Below are positions 46,086 through 58,472 of a stretch of DNA of 64,000 nt, piece by piece (position 1 is the first letter of the stretch; every line of letters starts with the position of its first letter). The DNA comes from Aquilaria yunnanensis (lineage: Eukaryota; Streptophyta; Magnoliopsida; Malvales; Thymelaeaceae): assembly GCA_039654915.1 (NCBI GenBank), contig CM077600.1:76579992-76643991 (forward strand), read 5' to 3'. Under the pieces are notes generated by a model. The model saw only the letters and a program-made list of their open reading frames with translations. It made no database searches and was not told the DNA's origin. The translations under genes were made by a program, and so were the position numbers.

Positions 46086-48685
46086 TAATAGAGAGCATCT
46101 CACTCTAGTGGCTTGTAATTTTTCTTCTCTTTATCTGGACATGTATCAAATTTAGAGGAAGTTGATGCTCCTTTATTGACTAGAAACCTCTTCTTTAGCC
46201 GTGATTACAAGAATGTACAAAACAAACTACTTCTTCACAAAGCCCAAGTGAAAGAGGGCTTTTTATAATGCCGCTGTAGCAACTTGCTACAGCAATTAGA
46301 CACAAAAAAAGAAAAAAATGTAAAATAAAGAAAAAAACAGAAGAATTTACCTGTAACCAGTTTGGATGAAGAAAATTCTGCTTTGTCGTAGCTAGGAGGC
46401 AGAAACAACAAAACGACAAATAAGGGGAAAAAATGATTTACAACCTGTTAATTGGCTTTTTCGGTTGTAAGAGTTTGTGAATAAATTTTATATGTAACTT
46501 ATGAGATTAAAAATTTCTAAAAATAGGAAATAATTATCAGTTTATGTAAAATAAAATGTATCATAAAATATTGATCTTATATTAGTAATATTGTTGGATA
46601 AATATGGTTAGAATTAATAATTGTTTCAATTTAATGCAGATTAGAATTAATAAATAGAGGAAAGTTATGCTAGACTAGAATGGAATAGGTGTTGAAGGAG
46701 TTAACGTAATAGTGTTGGGAGGAAGTAGAATGGTTGGTAAAGATAAGTAAATGCAAATGTATTCGGTGTGGAGACAAAGTGATTGGGAAAGGCCAGTTAG
46801 TGTTTAAAATTCTTACAATTTTTCTTTGGATGAATTCCTACATTATTCATACATTATTGATTATCCATGTTGATAATCACATAAAGGAGAGAGTAACCAA
46901 GTTTGATCTTCCATAGAGGAAAAAAAAGTTTGTGATAATCTAAAGGATCAAGAAGAAGTTTTAGTTGCAGGTTAGTGGTTGTATTATTTTAATCATTTGA
47001 ATAGAATTTGTTAAAAGTTAGAGGAATTTTTTCTTCAAAGTGTTCTTATATGCTGAGAATTGCTGTTATTATAAAAATAGACACTCTTCGTGAATACGAA
47101 GTCGCATTACTTTTACTAAGTCACATTTTTTAGTGTGGCAACACTTTTATTGTGCCTTAATAAATTGTTAAAAGCAGAGAAGCAAATTTGGAAAAGAACA
47201 TTTTATAATAGCGATAACGAGGATAAACATGAGTTTACTTTTATTAAAAAGCAAGTGTAAATGGAGTCAAGCGGTGACAACAAAACTGTTTCTAGAAAAG
47301 GGAAATCAATTTTTGATATGCATAAAGCAATAAGAATGCAGCAAGATCGTTGAGACAAAAACTTTTGAAAAACAATAATGCATTTGAAAAAGTGATAAGA
47401 GGCAAAAAAAAAAAAAAAACGATAATGTATTTAGAAAAGCGTTAAATGAAAGACAAAAGCATTGCACTTGTATTTATTGTGGTGGTGGATTAAAATCTCA
47501 ATACATAGAATTTTTATCAAGTAAAAGAATATGCGGTAAATGAAAAGCAAAAGACATAAAATGCGAAAATTATAAAAAAAATCCTTATAGTTTGGCCTAA
47601 CATACGATTTGCCCCTCTATTTAAGAAAACCAACACTTTACCCCGTTCCCGTTACAGTGTCCAATAGCTTCTAAAACCCTAATTTAAATTATCTAATAAA
47701 AATGTTCCTATAATTTTAAGATGTTTTATATTTTTTTTATTAAAGGACAAATGCATTTGGTGATCAGTGAGATTGAAAAATAGATAAGGCAGAGAGAAGG
47801 TAGACGTATAAACAAGAGCTTAAACCTTAAACAAGTTGCAAAATTCTTGATGAATAAGTTAGATTTATGCGCTAGATTTACAATGGAAATTTAGTAACCA
47901 TGATTGCATTCGAAATGAACCTTTTTTTTTTCCAAATGGGAGTAGTTACTTATCTTTATTACCAATTAAGGGTGATTTATTAAAAAATACAAGGAAGACA
48001 TCCGGTCACATATAATTTGATGAGTTTTTAACTAAATTATTGCATTTATAAAACTTAATACTAAAATAAAGTAGTATTTAACTTATATTCTGTCAATTGT
48101 ACTTTTTACCTAATCTCAAATTCTATATTTATAAAATAAGTAATTCAAAATGAGTTGGTTATATCTGCACAAAAAAATCTTTAATTTACATAACTAATTC
48201 TTAAGTTGAAAATAAAAAGAAGAAATTAGTTAACAGATATACTATTATAAATAAAGTAAACGGATGTTGAAAAAGAAAAAAAGTACATATCATATATATA
48301 TATATATGATACTAGTAGATATGTAACACTAGTAGATAAAAAGGAAAATACTATGATAAGTAAATTTTAAAAAATAGGAAATAAGTTGCAATCATTTTGA
48401 TTTATATTATTAAATAATTTGTTAGGAATTTTTTTTTTGTGAAATGTTGTTGTGAAATGTTTTTGAAATAAATGAAATTAATGACATTTAAGCCAAAAAA
48501 GGTAGAAAGAGAAAGACTCAATTAATACAAAAAATTGTTGGAAGGGAAAAAAATGGTAGTTAATGTAAAAATTGAGTTAATGAAAGCATGAAAAGAGAGC
48601 TAGTGTATTAGTAGTAAGTAAATTTGTTGGTAAAAGTAAATGCAAATATAAAGGGAAAATGGTGTAATGGAAAAATATTAGTAGT
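46086..48685. other. Unassigned AT-rich region
   Basis: About 2.6 kb of strongly AT-rich DNA. It holds a 17-18-bp poly-A run near 47407, an (AT)n run at 48292-48308 and a GTAGCAACTTGCTAC inverted repeat near 46273. Short open frames show no recognisable product. Older TE fragments are likely but none could be named. Confidence 0.4.
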
Positions 48686-48913
48686 GTTTATGTTAGTGTT
48701 ATGCTCAAAAACCAATCAGGAGATTATTGTATTCTCCACATTGAGTCATGATATTTTATTGAGGCGTTATTCCAGTAATTTTGTTTATTGTTTTGTTTAT
48801 GTATGACATAATTAAACATAATTATAACATTAGAACAATAGTATTCTCAAACATCCCTGGTTTAGTATTATTGTGGAGTGGGTTACAATAGCATATAAAG
48901 ACTAACATGTATA

Positions 48914-50371
48914 GAGACTGTTGGGTTTGGGGAGCCAAACAGTGCAGTGGAATTTAACTGAAATCCTCCAGGATCCAAGTGAAATGGGGTAAACCGAGTG
49001 TTTGAAAATTTTCATACCTAATTTTCGATTGAGATCTTTCACTCAACTGTAGAGTCGAATCATAAAACCTGAACAGAGAGACTCATGTGGATACCATAGA
49101 GAGCTTGAACAGTTGACGTGTTCAAGCTCTCTATGGTATCCACATGAGCCTCTCGGGATCACCACGCTTCCACCACGTCCTGGCAGATGCGTTTCTTTTG
49201 TGCTCTCAGTGCTAGCTTGCGTCCTCCAAGGAATTGCAAGAGAAGAGTGCGGCTGTCCTTTTGAGAGGCTAGGGCAAAAAGCTTCAAATTTCTCATTAAA
49301 ATTTGTATTTATAGTGAGACTCAACTTCTAGGCCTAATGGGTTTCAAAGCCCTAATCCAATTAGGCTTTAATTTCGGGTTTAATAATGGCTCAACTATTG
49401 GGCCCATTATTAATACGAAATTATTGTGAAACCAAAACCCAAATTATTAGCCCATGCACTCTAATGATCCAAATAACTCTATGTGTGCGACCCAATAGGC
49501 TCTTACCACGTTAGCAATGATCATAAATCACATTTATGATCATAACCAATGAGTGGTATCTAGCAACACATCATTACTACCCAAGTGACAAGATTGTCGG
49601 TGATTCGACTAAACCTTTATGATCATTACCCATACATGCCATTCTCCCTTTATCCAAGATATCAAGACTAAGCACTAGACATGGAATGTGTCACTCTCGT
49701 ATAGCCCAATCTTTGGTTTCTTGTTTACCAAGTAGACCGACTTAAAGTGATGACATTGATATTTTATACCAACTCATCCGAGTATGGCCATGCATTTTCT
49801 AAGTCTCACTCTATCAAGGGGCCCGAAAATATCACTCTCATTACATAGGAGGGACAAATCCCATCTTGATCATACAAATCCCTCCGCATGATATGTGACA
49901 TACCCAATAACCTCTTTCAAGTTCACTCAGTTACGAGCAACAAAGGAAAGTATCAAAGTATGTGACACACATGTAGGGAACCTTGATGACCTTAGGTCAA
50001 AGGACTACATATACCATGATCACTATGAAATCACTTATGACATTCATATAATGATCCATGTAGTGTTCTCATGGTGGGTCGGTCCAGTACACAAGTTCTC
50101 CAACTTGTACCCATATGTAGACTACATATCTCATATTAGTCTCCACATATGCTAGTCGTTAAGTATTATTACAACCCGTTCCACAATAATACTAGACCAG
50201 GGACGTTTGAGAATATCATTATTCTAGGGTTACAATTATGTTTATTACGTTACGTAGAAACAAAACAATAAACATAATTGTTGGATTAATGCCTTAATAA
50301 AATATCATGGCTCAATGTGCAAAAATACAATCATGTCATGATTGTATTTTGGGCACAACACTAATAGAGAC
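48914..50371 (-). mobile_element. Ty1/copia solo LTR L2 (1448 bp, TSD GAGAC), nested inverted in L3
   Basis: LTR 48919-50366 with GAGAC at 48914-48918 and 50367-50371. It is closely similar to L1. Its outer right end reads CTAATA where L1 has CTAACA, so the terminal CA has mutated. It is about 31 bp longer than L1 because of an inverted duplication at 49082-49148. A TATAAATA box on - is at 49313-49306. Confidence 0.9.
49082..49148. repeat. Perfect 30-bp palindrome arms in L2
   Basis: The left arm 49082-49111 (CTCATGTGGATACC...TTGAACA) and right arm 49119-49148 are exact reverse complements, separated by 7 nt. L1 and L4 have only the right-arm sequence, so the left arm is a new inverted copy. 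Confidence 0.9.
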
Positions 50372-51558
50372 TAATGTGAGGTGTGTAGTATATATATGGA
50401 TACAAGTTGGAGAACTTGTGTATTGGGCCAACCCATCCTGAGAACGCTACATGAATCGTTATATGAGTGTTATAAGTAATTCTCATAGTGATCATGGTAT
50501 ATGTGGTTCTCTGACCAAAGGTCATCAAGGTTCCCTACATGTGAGTCACATGTTTTAATACTTTCCTTTGTTACTCGTAACTGAGTGAACATGAAGATGG
50601 TCATTGGGTATGTCACATATTATGTGGAGGGTTTTGTATGATAAGATGAGATTTGTCCTTCATATATAACGGGAGTGACATCTTCGGGCCCCTTGATTGA
50701 GTGAGACTAAGGAAATGCATGACCATACTAGGATAAGTTGATATGGGATATCAATATCATTAGTTCTAGTTAGTCTAGTTAGTAATCAAGAAACCTTAGA
50801 TTGGGTTATATGAGAGTGGCGCATTCCATATCTCGTGCTTGGTCTTGATATCTTAGACAAATGGACAATGACATATACAAATAATGATCATAAAGGTTTA
50901 GTCGAATCACCTACTATCTTGTCACTCTCATAGCAATGATGTGTTGCTAAATACTGCCATTATTTATTATCATAAATGTGATTTATGATTATTGCCAATG
51001 TGATAGAAGCTTATTGGGTCACATATTTAGAGCCAATCGGATTTTTTGAGTACGTGGGTTAAATTGTTTGATTTTAGTTTCACGATAATTTCGGATTAAT
51101 AATTGACCCAAAGGTTGAGCTATTATGAATCCCAAAATTAAACCTGATTGGATCAGGGTCTTAAAACCTATTAGGCTTGAGAGTTAAGCTTTACTATATA
51201 TGTATCATATAGTAAGGATTTTCAAGTCCTACCCTTCTGAAGGATGAAATTAAGGTTCTAGCTGCACTTTCCTATTGCCCTTCCTTGGAAGACACAAGTT
51301 AGCACTACGGACGCAAGAGGAATGCACCTACCAGAATGTGGTGGAGGCTTGGTGATCCGAGTGGTTCATGTAGATATCGTAGAAAGTTTGAACACGTCAA
51401 CTATTCAAATTTGTGATTTGATTAATAATTGGGTGACAGATCTTAGTCGACTAGGTATAAAAAATTTGAACATCCGATTTACTCCATTTCACTTGGATCT
51501 TGGAGGATTTTGGTTAGTTTTCGCTGTGCTTGTCTGGCTCCCAAAACCCTACAGTTTA

Positions 51559-51916
51559 GGATCCCTAAAATTTTCCAATAATATTTATCAATTTGTACCT
51601 ACAATATTGATCAACACATAAATATTTCATCCAATTGGTGTGAAAAAAGAATACAAAATGAAGTGAGGCATGAATAACCAAGGGTGCAGACGTTTCTTAG
51701 ACGTATTCAGGTCAGTAGTAGTATTTTAGAATATGATGAAGAATATGCGAAGAACATGAGAAAAAAGTGATATGGTGCGTGAACATGCAGTTGAAATGCC
51801 AGAAAATGCGATTGACTTTTGTACTTAAAAAATAATTAAATTTGGTGAACTGGCATTTATATTTAGTAAAATGTGATTAAAAAATAGGAAAAACATTAAT
51901 GAGATATAAAAATTGA
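51559..51916. other. Unassigned flank
   Basis: About 360 bp of AT-rich sequence between two solo LTRs; nothing recognised. Confidence 0.4.
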
Positions 51917-54338
51917 CAAAGTGTAAGACTCATTCCTTAGTGCTTGGCCTAAGCCAAGAAAATAAAAGAAATACAAAGGAAATGACATGAAAACATGAGG
52001 GACTTGTTTGAGCATGTGAATAATAGTGTATGTGTTAATTTGAGAACTTTCGGGTTCCAAATGCACAAAGAAAAATGGTCATAAAGCTTATGGTGAGAAA
52101 ATAAACGTGAGGGACTTAAATGAAATTAAGAGAAGTGATGGGAGTGCAAAACTAAGAAGCCTCGGGTTCAATATGCACATGAAAAATGACTAGATTGAAC
52201 ATGGCGAGAAATAAAGTAGAGGACCGTTTTGAACTTTCTATCGGGTACTATTAGTGAAACAATGAGGCAATTAAGGGATCATGATGCCATGCAAAATAAT
52301 GCAAGGAGGAAGGGGGCATTGAAGCCAATTAATTGGCCAAGTGGTAACAACCAGATGTGCATGTACCCATTAAGCCATTAAGCCATCATTTTCGGTCAAA
52401 ACTTCCTTGGAGTGCTTGACCGAGTTTGGCTTGTGTTCTTGTTGTCTTGGAGGAGCTCTTGAAGTGTGCTGCCAGTTTCATGCTAGCTTGGAGAGTAAAA
52501 GCAAGCTTGAAGGCAAAATCAAGCTTGGCTTCCTTGATTTTGGCATAAGGTGACTTCATCCTTTCATTTTTCAAGCTTCGCCTTGGATGTTCATGAGCAA
52601 CTGAGACATTCCTGGTTGTTCTTGGAAGGTTGCTTTCATGTTCTTGTTGGTTTAGAGAGAAAGTGAAAGCTTGAAGGCGTAATCAAGCTTGGGTTCAAAG
52701 GAAGTGAAGGAAGGATTGGAGTTCACCCTCGGTCTTGAAGAGTTCAAGCAAAATCGAGACCATTCAAGCTCAAAATTGAGGTAGGGTTCATGTTCTACTT
52801 GAATGCTTGGTAGAATTTCCATGATCAAGTAGCTAGAGCTGCTAAGTGATGGTTACATAATGCTAGATGACCTTAGTACGCTTGATGGGCATATTGTGGA
52901 GATTCGGCATTATATGGTTTGATTAGCTAATCAATTAAAGGCAAGTGTTAGAATTCATAGTGAGAATGGCCAGCTTACTATGTAATTTGGAGCTCTCATG
53001 GAATGAGTGGTGCAAAGGAAGAGGAGAAGTGAAATTATAAGCCTATGAACACTTGCTAACCTTTGTCCGAGAAGGACTTGTGGTTGTGTGTGTGAGTTGC
53101 TTGCTTGTTTGATTGTTTGTGTGTGCTAACCCACTTTACTTTATGTTTAGAGTCATATGTTGTTTCGGCCATCATGTGCATATATTGTATCTTGGTGTTT
53201 TTGTGTTTTTTTTGCAGGAAATTCAATGGAGCTAAGGAGGTTAAGCCTTGGGCTTAACTAAATTAACTCATAATGAGTTGTATACACATGAATCCTACTG
53301 AGTAATTGTACTAATTGCCCATACATTTGCATTTCAGGAAAGGACATTCAGCTTGAGTTGTTGTCGTTGAGTGGGTTTTGCTTCTGTGTTAGTGTACCTT
53401 AGAGCTCAAGGTAAGTGCCAGTGATTGCTTGGCTTATGGTTATGTACTTACAAGTCTTGTGTAGTGAGCTTTCAGCCGAAACTTATTCTCTAAGTTTTAC
53501 GGGCTTGAGTAGTTGTGGGACTGTCTAGGTGTGCAGCTATGGATGTTTGGACCATTGCTCTGATAGTGGCTTTTACCTTCATGACTATGAACATGGCTAT
53601 AGGCCTGGTTTTGCAATGTGTGCTCCTTTATGGCACACTCAAGGTGCTCTTTAGAAAGTAGGTCCTTTGGGTAGTAAGCATGACTTGGTGGGCTTGGTTA
53701 TGGGTTAGTATTGGCATTTGGCCAGGTTAGGTGTGCCCTTTTAGACTACTCTTTTGTTGTACATATATGTGGTCTCGGGTGCACTTGGTTTTGTTGTACA
53801 TGGAGAACTTTGTTTACCAAGTCATGCTTGGTTGTTGATGGTTCATGGTATGTATATGTTGGATATTTCTGAGCCAAGCTATGGCATGTATATATATGAC
53901 TGATGGATGTGTTTGGTTGGAAAACCTCTTGTGTACTAGTTTGGCCGAATGCTCATATGCATATGAAAGTTGGTTTTCAAACCTTAATGACTTATGTGGG
54001 CTTGTTTGTTGCCATGCATGGTAGTACACTTGAAAAAGTCACACATCCTAGACACTTATTTACATGAGTGTAAGCCTTGCTTGTATTGCAAGTTAGTGGT
54101 AGTGGGCCTTGCTTCTGTTGCAAGCAACTGTTTTAATTCTTTGAAAAGCCTACTGGGCCACCTCTTAGGCCCATTAGCTTAAGAAAATAAGACTTAAAGC
54201 TCAATAACAAAGGTTGGCCGAATTGAAAAGTCTGGTAATAACATTTGAAAACTTATTAGTTTGGTAACTTTTGAGCAACAGTGGGTGAGTGTTACAGAGT
54301 GTGCATGGGTCGAGGCCTGTGTGGGGTGTGACACAAAG
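51917..54338. mobile_element. Solo LTR U (2412 bp, TSD CAAAG)
   Basis: Runs from TGTAAGACTCATTCC at 51922 to ...GGGGTGTGACA at 54333, with CAAAG on both sides (51917-51921, 54334-54338). TG...CA ends, 5-bp TSD and lack of coding sequence support a solo LTR. The family is unknown and no second copy was found here. Short open frames inside are not coding. Confidence 0.75.
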
Positions 54339-54469
54339 AGAGAAGAAAAGCATTGGCACCACATTTTTTGGGAAAAAAACACTTCAGTCCTAAAACTTTT
54401 AGTCTTTTACCAAATCAATCCTAAAAGTTATCTAATTTCTACTCAAGTCTTAATTCTCCTAAAATGAAC

Positions 54470-57400
54470 TGGTTTAAATTCAGGGGTTCATTGATTCACT
54501 TTTAGATGCCTAACAGTGAGCCAACGACACTCTGAAAGTGAACTAGTGAGAACTGGTTTACGTTAGGAAGGTCACTAGTTCACTCCCAAACACCTGACAG
54601 TGAACTAGTGACCCATTGAATATGAACCAGTGAGAACTGGTACACATTTAGGAGGTTCACAATTTTACCATCAGGGGCCTGAGGGTAAACCAATGACCCA
54701 CTGAAAGTAAACTAGTCCTCACTAAATCACGTTTAGAAGGGGGTCATTAGTTCATTGTTAAGGGCTTAACGGTGAATCAGTGACCCGTTGAAAGTGAACC
54801 AATTGGGTCACTGGTACTCCATCAGGCCCCTGACTGTAAACCAAATACCCCTTGAATGTGGACAAACATACCGGTTCACACTAATGGGGGACACTAGTTC
54901 TCCATCAGACTCCTAAATATGAACCAAGGACTCTTTAAATGTAAACCAGTACTTACCGATTCTCATTTAGAGGGTCACTGGTTCTCCTTCAAGCCCTAGA
55001 ATGTAAACCAGGGACCCCTTGAATGTGGACTAGTGCTTACTGGTTCATATTCAAAGGGTTCAAAGGTTCTCCTTCGGGCCCTTGAATGTGAACAGGGACC
55101 CCTTAAATATGAACCAGTAATTATCAGTTCACAATCAAGGGAGTCACTAGTTCTGCTTTAAGCCCTTTAATTTGAACAAAGGACTCCCTGAATGTGAACT
55201 AGTACATACCAGCTCATATTCCGAGGGATCACATGCTCTCCATCATGCCCTTGAATGTGAACTACTATTTACCGGTTCATATTCAGGGGGCCACCAGTTC
55301 TCTATCAGGCCTTTAAATGTGAACTAGAGACCTCCAGAATGTGAACCAACACTTACTGATTCACATTTAAGGTGTCATTAGTTCTCCTTCAGCCCATTGC
55401 ATGTGAAATAAGGACCCCTTGAATATGAAACAGTACTTACCAGTTTACATATAGGGGGATCACTCGTTCTCCATCAGGCCCCTAAATTTGAATCAGGGCC
55501 CCCATGAATGTGAATCAGCCTAAGTCACATAAAGCAGGAGCAGGAGCGGGAACAGGCACAAGAGCAAAAGCGTGAATTCATTAAAATTATAAAAATCTTT
55601 AAGAGCAAGAGCAGCTTGAAAGCAGTATTTACATGCATTTACGTAAGTTATTTGATGTATTTACAAGTTAATAATTGAATGAAACTTTAAAAGAGAAAAA
55701 AATGATTTACAGGTTGGTACATTTTGAAAAAGGAAAAATTAATATGAAAATAAAAAATAAGTAATAGCAGTAGTAAAAAGATAAGAAAAGCAATAGGTTA
55801 AAACAAAAAGAAGAGAGCAACTGCCTGCCATGTGGGATGGACCCACTGTCAAATATTTTGACAGAATGTGAAGTAAGATAATGTACTTTGATTTTGAAAA
55901 ACCAAATTGCTACGTACGGAAAAATTGAAACTCAACTGACAGCAAAATCAAAGCGCCACGCATTCGTAAATTTGACTCTTTAAAAGCGCGATTTAATTGC
56001 GAATTCGCTCTAAATTCATGAAATCGCATTTTTTAATTGAATTCGTGGCTTTGTTGCACGAATTATGTAACTAAGGAATTAGCACCGACTATTTCAAATT
56101 CAGGAGGTCTCTGGTTCTCCATTAAGCACCTGAATATGAAACATGGACCTCATAAATAAGAATCAGTACTCACCAATTCAAATTCATGGGGATCACTTGT
56201 TCTTCATCAGGCTCCTAAATATGAACCAAGAGTCCTTTGAATGTGAGCCAGTACTTAAGGTTTTACATTCAAGAGAGAGGCTAGTTTTCCTTCAGCGCCC
56301 TAAAAGTGAACTAGAGCCCCCCTGAATTTGAACTAGAGACCTCCTAAATTTGAACCAATAATTACCTGTTCACATGCAAGAGGCCGTTGGTTCTCCTTCA
56401 AGCTTCTGAATGTGAACTAGGGACTCCCTAAATGTGAACTAGTACTTACTAATTCACATTCAGGGGGTTCGCTGGTTCTCCTACAAGACCCGAATGTGAA
56501 CCTGGACCCGACTAAATGTGAACCAGTACTTACCGGGTTCACATTCAGGGGCACTGGTTCTCCTTCAAACCCCTGAATGTAATCTAAGGAGCCCTCAAAT
56601 GTGTACCAGTACTTACCAGTTCACATGCAGGACTATAACTAATTCTTGATCAAGCCCTTGAAAGTGAACGAGGGGACCACTCAATGTGAACTAGGACTTA
56701 CCTGTTAACATTCATGAGGGTCACTAGTTCTCATTCAGGCCCATAAATTTGTACCAGGGACCCCTTGAATATGAAGAAGTACTTATCGGTTCAAATTCAA
56801 GGGGTCACTGGTTCTCATTCAGGGCCCTGAATGTGTACCAGGGACCCTCGGAGTGTGAATCAATACTTACCGGCTCACATTCAGTTGAATCGCTGGTTCT
56901 TTTTCAGGCATTTGAATGTGAACTAGGGACCCCCTGAATTTGAACCAGTACTTATCGGTATACATTCAAAGGGATCACTGGTTCTCCCTCAGGCCCCTAA
57001 ATGTGAAAGAAGGACCCCTCGATTATGAACCTATTCCTAATAGTTCAAATTCAAGGGGTTCACTGGTTCTCCTTTAGGCTTTTAAATGTGAGCCAAGGAC
57101 ACCTTGAATGTGATCCAATACTTACCGATTCACATTCAGGGGGATCACAGGTTCTCCTTCAATCCCCTGAATGTGAGCCAAGGACCCCCTTAATATGAAC
57201 TAGTACTTTCTAGTTCACTTTCAGGGGGGTCACTTATTCTCCATCAGGCCCCTAAATGTGAACCATCATATATCTGTTCACATCAAGGGATCACTGGTCA
57301 TCTTTTAGGTGCCTGAATATGACCTAGGGACCCTCTGAACGTAAGCCAGTGTTTACAGGTTTGCATTCAGAGCGGCCACTGGTTCTCCTTTATGCCCTTG

Positions 57401-58472
57401 AATGTAAACCAAGGACTCTCTAAGTGTGAACCAGAACTTACTAATTCACATTTAGGGGGGTCACTGGTTTTCCTTCAAAGCCAAGAGTGTGAACCAGGGA
57501 CCCCTTGAATGTGAACCAGTGCTTACCGGTTCAAATTCAAAGGGTTCACGGGTTCTCCTTCGAGCCCCTGAGTGTGAACAGAGATCCCGTAAATGTGAAT
57601 CAATACTTATTGGTTCACAATCAAGGGGGTCACTGCATCTACTTCAGGACCTTGAATTTGACCTAGGGACCCTCTGAATGTCAACTAGTGCATACCAGTT
57701 CACATTCTGGGGGATCACGGGTTCTCCATCATGCCCTTGAATGTGTACTAGGGGCTCCCCTAAATGTGAACTAACACATGCTGGTTCACATTCAAGGGAG
57801 TCACTAGGTCTCATTCAGGCCCCCAAAATGTGAATTAGGGAACCCCAGAATGTGAACAAGCACTTACTAGTTCACATTTAGGGTGTCACAGGTTCTCTTT
57901 TAGCCCCTTAAATGTGAACCATTGACTGCCCGAATGTGAACAAGTATTTATTGGTTCATATTTAGGGGATCACTTGTTCTCCATTAGGCCCCTAAATTTG
58001 AATAAGGGGCCCCAAGAATATGAATCAGCACTGACCAGTTCAAATTCAAGGAGGTCCTCGGTTCTTCTCCAAGCCCTTGAATATGAATGAGGGACCCCAT
58101 AAATGTGAACCAGTACTTACCGGTTCACATTCATGGTGATCACTGGTTCTCCATCAGGCTCCTGAATGTGAACCAAGGGCCTCATGAATATGAACAAGTA
58201 CTTAACATTTCACATTCAAGAGGGAGATTGGTTTTCCTTCAAGCCCTTAAAAGTGAACTAGAGACCCTTTAAATTTGAACGAGTACTTACCGGTACACAT
58301 TCAGGGGGTCACTGGTTCTTTTTCTGGCCTGAATGTGAAAACGGGACCCCTTTAATCTAAATCAATACTTACAGGTTGACATTTACGGGGTGATCACTTC
58401 TTTTCCTTCAAGCCCCTGAATGTGAACCAAGGTCCCCTAGAAGGTAAACGACTGCTTATTGGTTCACATTTT
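54470..58472. repeat. Tandem array of ~85-bp units, split by a hAT-like element
   Basis: About 40 diverged units with spacing of 84-86 bp between successive GGTTCTCC blocks in the best-measured part (57800-58320). A typical unit reads GAATGTGAACCAGTACTTAC, then CGGTTCACATTC, AGGGGGTCACTGGTTCTCC, TTCAGGCCCCT. The GAATGTGAACC and GGTTCACATTC blocks are inverted copies, so each unit can form a hairpin. The array occupies 54470-55511 and 56084-58472, and the copia element at 58473 inserted in it. The ~60-codon open frames that recur here each span about two units and are not genes. Confidence 0.85.
55512..56083. mobile_element. Non-autonomous hAT-like element (556 bp, 8-bp TSD)
   Basis: Element 55520-56075 has inverted ends CTAAGTCACATAA (left) and CTTAGTTACATAA (right, on -). 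It is flanked by GAATCAGC (55512-55519) and GAATTAGC (56076-56083), an 8-bp TSD with one mismatch. Taking it out restores the normal unit of the surrounding array. An 8-bp TSD fits the hAT superfamily. It has no coding sequence. Confidence 0.72.

Larger units (their letters stand above)
48686..51558 (+). mobile_element. Ty1/copia solo LTR L3 (TSD GTTTA), interrupted by L2
   Basis: LTR 48691-51553, starting TGTTAGTGTTATGCTC and ending ...AAACCCTACA, with GTTTA on both sides (48686-48690, 51554-51558). Removing L2 and one GAGAC leaves about 1410 bp, the family length. It is oriented opposite to L1, L2 and L4. Many differences from L1 suggest age. Confidence 0.88.

Noticed and set aside
46086..48685. 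Possible further solo LTR or MITE
   Set aside because: Candidate ends were examined, but no matching TSD plus TG...CA or inverted-end pair was found.
56143..58272. Family of ~60-codon open frames with related sequences
   Set aside because: They are translations of the ~85-bp tandem units; the period is not a multiple of three and each frame ends after about two units.
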